DNA of 64,000 nucleotides from Aureimonas sp. AU4 (GTDB taxonomy: Bacteria; Pseudomonadota; Alphaproteobacteria; Rhizobiales; Rhizobiaceae). The first letter of the stretch is position 1; each line of letters opens with the position of its first letter. The translations under genes and the position numbers were made by a program. This document shows positions 63,583-64,000 of this stretch, piece by piece. The notes beneath the pieces are model-generated. The model was not told the DNA's origin, did no database searches, and saw only the letters and a program-made list of their open reading frames with translations. The DNA lies in assembly GCF_001463765.1 (NCBI RefSeq), contig NZ_BBWK01000006.1, positions 141,039 through 205,038 of the forward strand, read 5' to 3'.

Positions 63583-64000
63583 TCAGGTCTTCGTGCGATC
63601 GAGGATCAGGTCCGCCGGGCCGAAGCGGCCGCTCGCCGTGTTGCCCTGGTGCCAGTAGGGATAGATCACGGGCGGGCGGCTGACGGCGTCAAGCGCGGAG
63701 CGCTCCTCGTCGGTCAACGTCAGGCTGGCTGCCGCGAGGTTGTCGCGGAACTGCGCCTCGGTACGGCCGCCGATCACGAGCGTCGCGACGGCCGGGCGGC
63801 CGAGGAGCCAGGCCAGCGCCACCTGCGCCGCCGAAACGCCGCGCGCCTCGCCGATCCGCACCAGTTCGTCCACGATGCGCCAGAGCCGATCCTCGTCGCG
63901 GATCGGCGGCTCGGTCCAGCCGGCGAGCTGGCGCGAGCCCTCGGCGGTCTGGTTGCGGCGGTGCTTGCCCGACAGGAGCCCGCCCGCGAGCGGGCTCCAC
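63583..64000 (-). CDS. Aldo/keto reductase, partial (C-terminal part)
   Basis: Only the C-terminal 138 or so codons are inside the window; the start lies beyond base 64000. The visible portion begins WSPLAGGLLSGKHRRNQTA, typical of the aldo/keto reductase barrel, followed by GVSAAQVALAWLLGRPAVA and VIGGRTEAQFRDNLAAA, the NADPH-binding C-terminal region. Substrate not identifiable. Confidence 0.9.
   Translation of the reverse strand, partial: WSPLAGGLLSGKHRRNQTAEGSRQLAGWTEPPIRDEDRLWRIVDELVRIGEARGVSAAQVALAWLLGRPAVATLVIGGRTEAQFRDNLAAASLTLTDEERSALDAVSRPPVIYPYWHQGNTASGRFGPADLILDRTKT

Overview
The window is about 70% GC and densely packed with genes, many overlapping by four bases. It reads as a chromosomal segment of an alphaproteobacterium, most likely Hyphomicrobiales (Rhizobiales). 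Support comes from an HWE-family sensor kinase, a TTAA-N7-TTAA (CtrA-type) site, an Irr-type iron-control palindrome, BTLCP, DUF2293 and DUF4112 proteins, and the gene orders infA-maf-yacG, infC-rpmI-rplT-pheS-pheT and glk / ABC exporter / dapB / gpmA. Assignment to a family (for example Aurantimonadaceae) is only a guess. No rRNA, tRNA, CRISPR array, insertion sequence or integrase was seen.

Region 1-11072. A minus-strand iron-uptake operon efeU-efeO-efeB is followed by a second imelysin-like (M75) lipoprotein-sized gene cut by the window edge, and is preceded by a promoter with a probable Irr box. Next come a COQ8-like ABC1 kinase gene and, convergent to it, a 1747-residue protein. That protein combines a transglutaminase-like N terminus, DUF4011, an SF1 helicase and a Vsr/DUF559-like nuclease, an architecture associated with anti-phage defence. 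A small cupin gene precedes it.

Region 11073-25855. This is a large catabolic locus. An oxidoreductase and a complete sugar ABC importer (two permeases, binding protein, ATPase) are transcribed rightward. A divergent pair of operons follows: NTF2-like, M81 (MlrC-like) and D-threonine aldolase/D-serine dehydratase-like genes leftward, and RidA, an RpiR regulator, a GH20 hexosaminidase without signal peptide, a second M81 protein and an MFS transporter rightward. Similar AT-rich operator candidates lie before both start regions. The set suggests uptake and intracellular breakdown of an amino-sugar-containing, D-amino-acid-containing or peptide-like compound. The substrate is unknown.

Region 25852-34830. 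DUF427; an ECF sigma factor / RskA-like anti-sigma / fasciclin cassette resembling the mycobacterial SigK arrangement; murA; infA-maf-yacG; a BTLCP transglutaminase-like protease; an ABHD10-like hydrolase; infC, which appears to start at ATT; and rpmI-rplT behind their own terminator and promoter.

Region 34831-49201. pheS and pheT with a small membrane protein gene between them; an oxidoreductase; mepA; glk; an MsbA-like exporter; dapB; gpmA; then a TPP riboswitch controlling thiO-thiS-thiG-thiE without thiC, and a GntR/UTRA regulator with a palindromic operator.

Region 49202-64000. A CtrA-box-headed pair (four-helix membrane protein plus membrane-anchored ClpP-like serine protease); a lysophospholipase-like hydrolase; RNase T2; ettA; an HWE kinase overlapping its response regulator; DedA; MOSC; DUF2293; trmO; an ArsR-methyltransferase regulator next to metF; a 28-residue membrane peptide gene; an ornithine/lysine decarboxylase; DUF4112; and a cut aldo/keto reductase.
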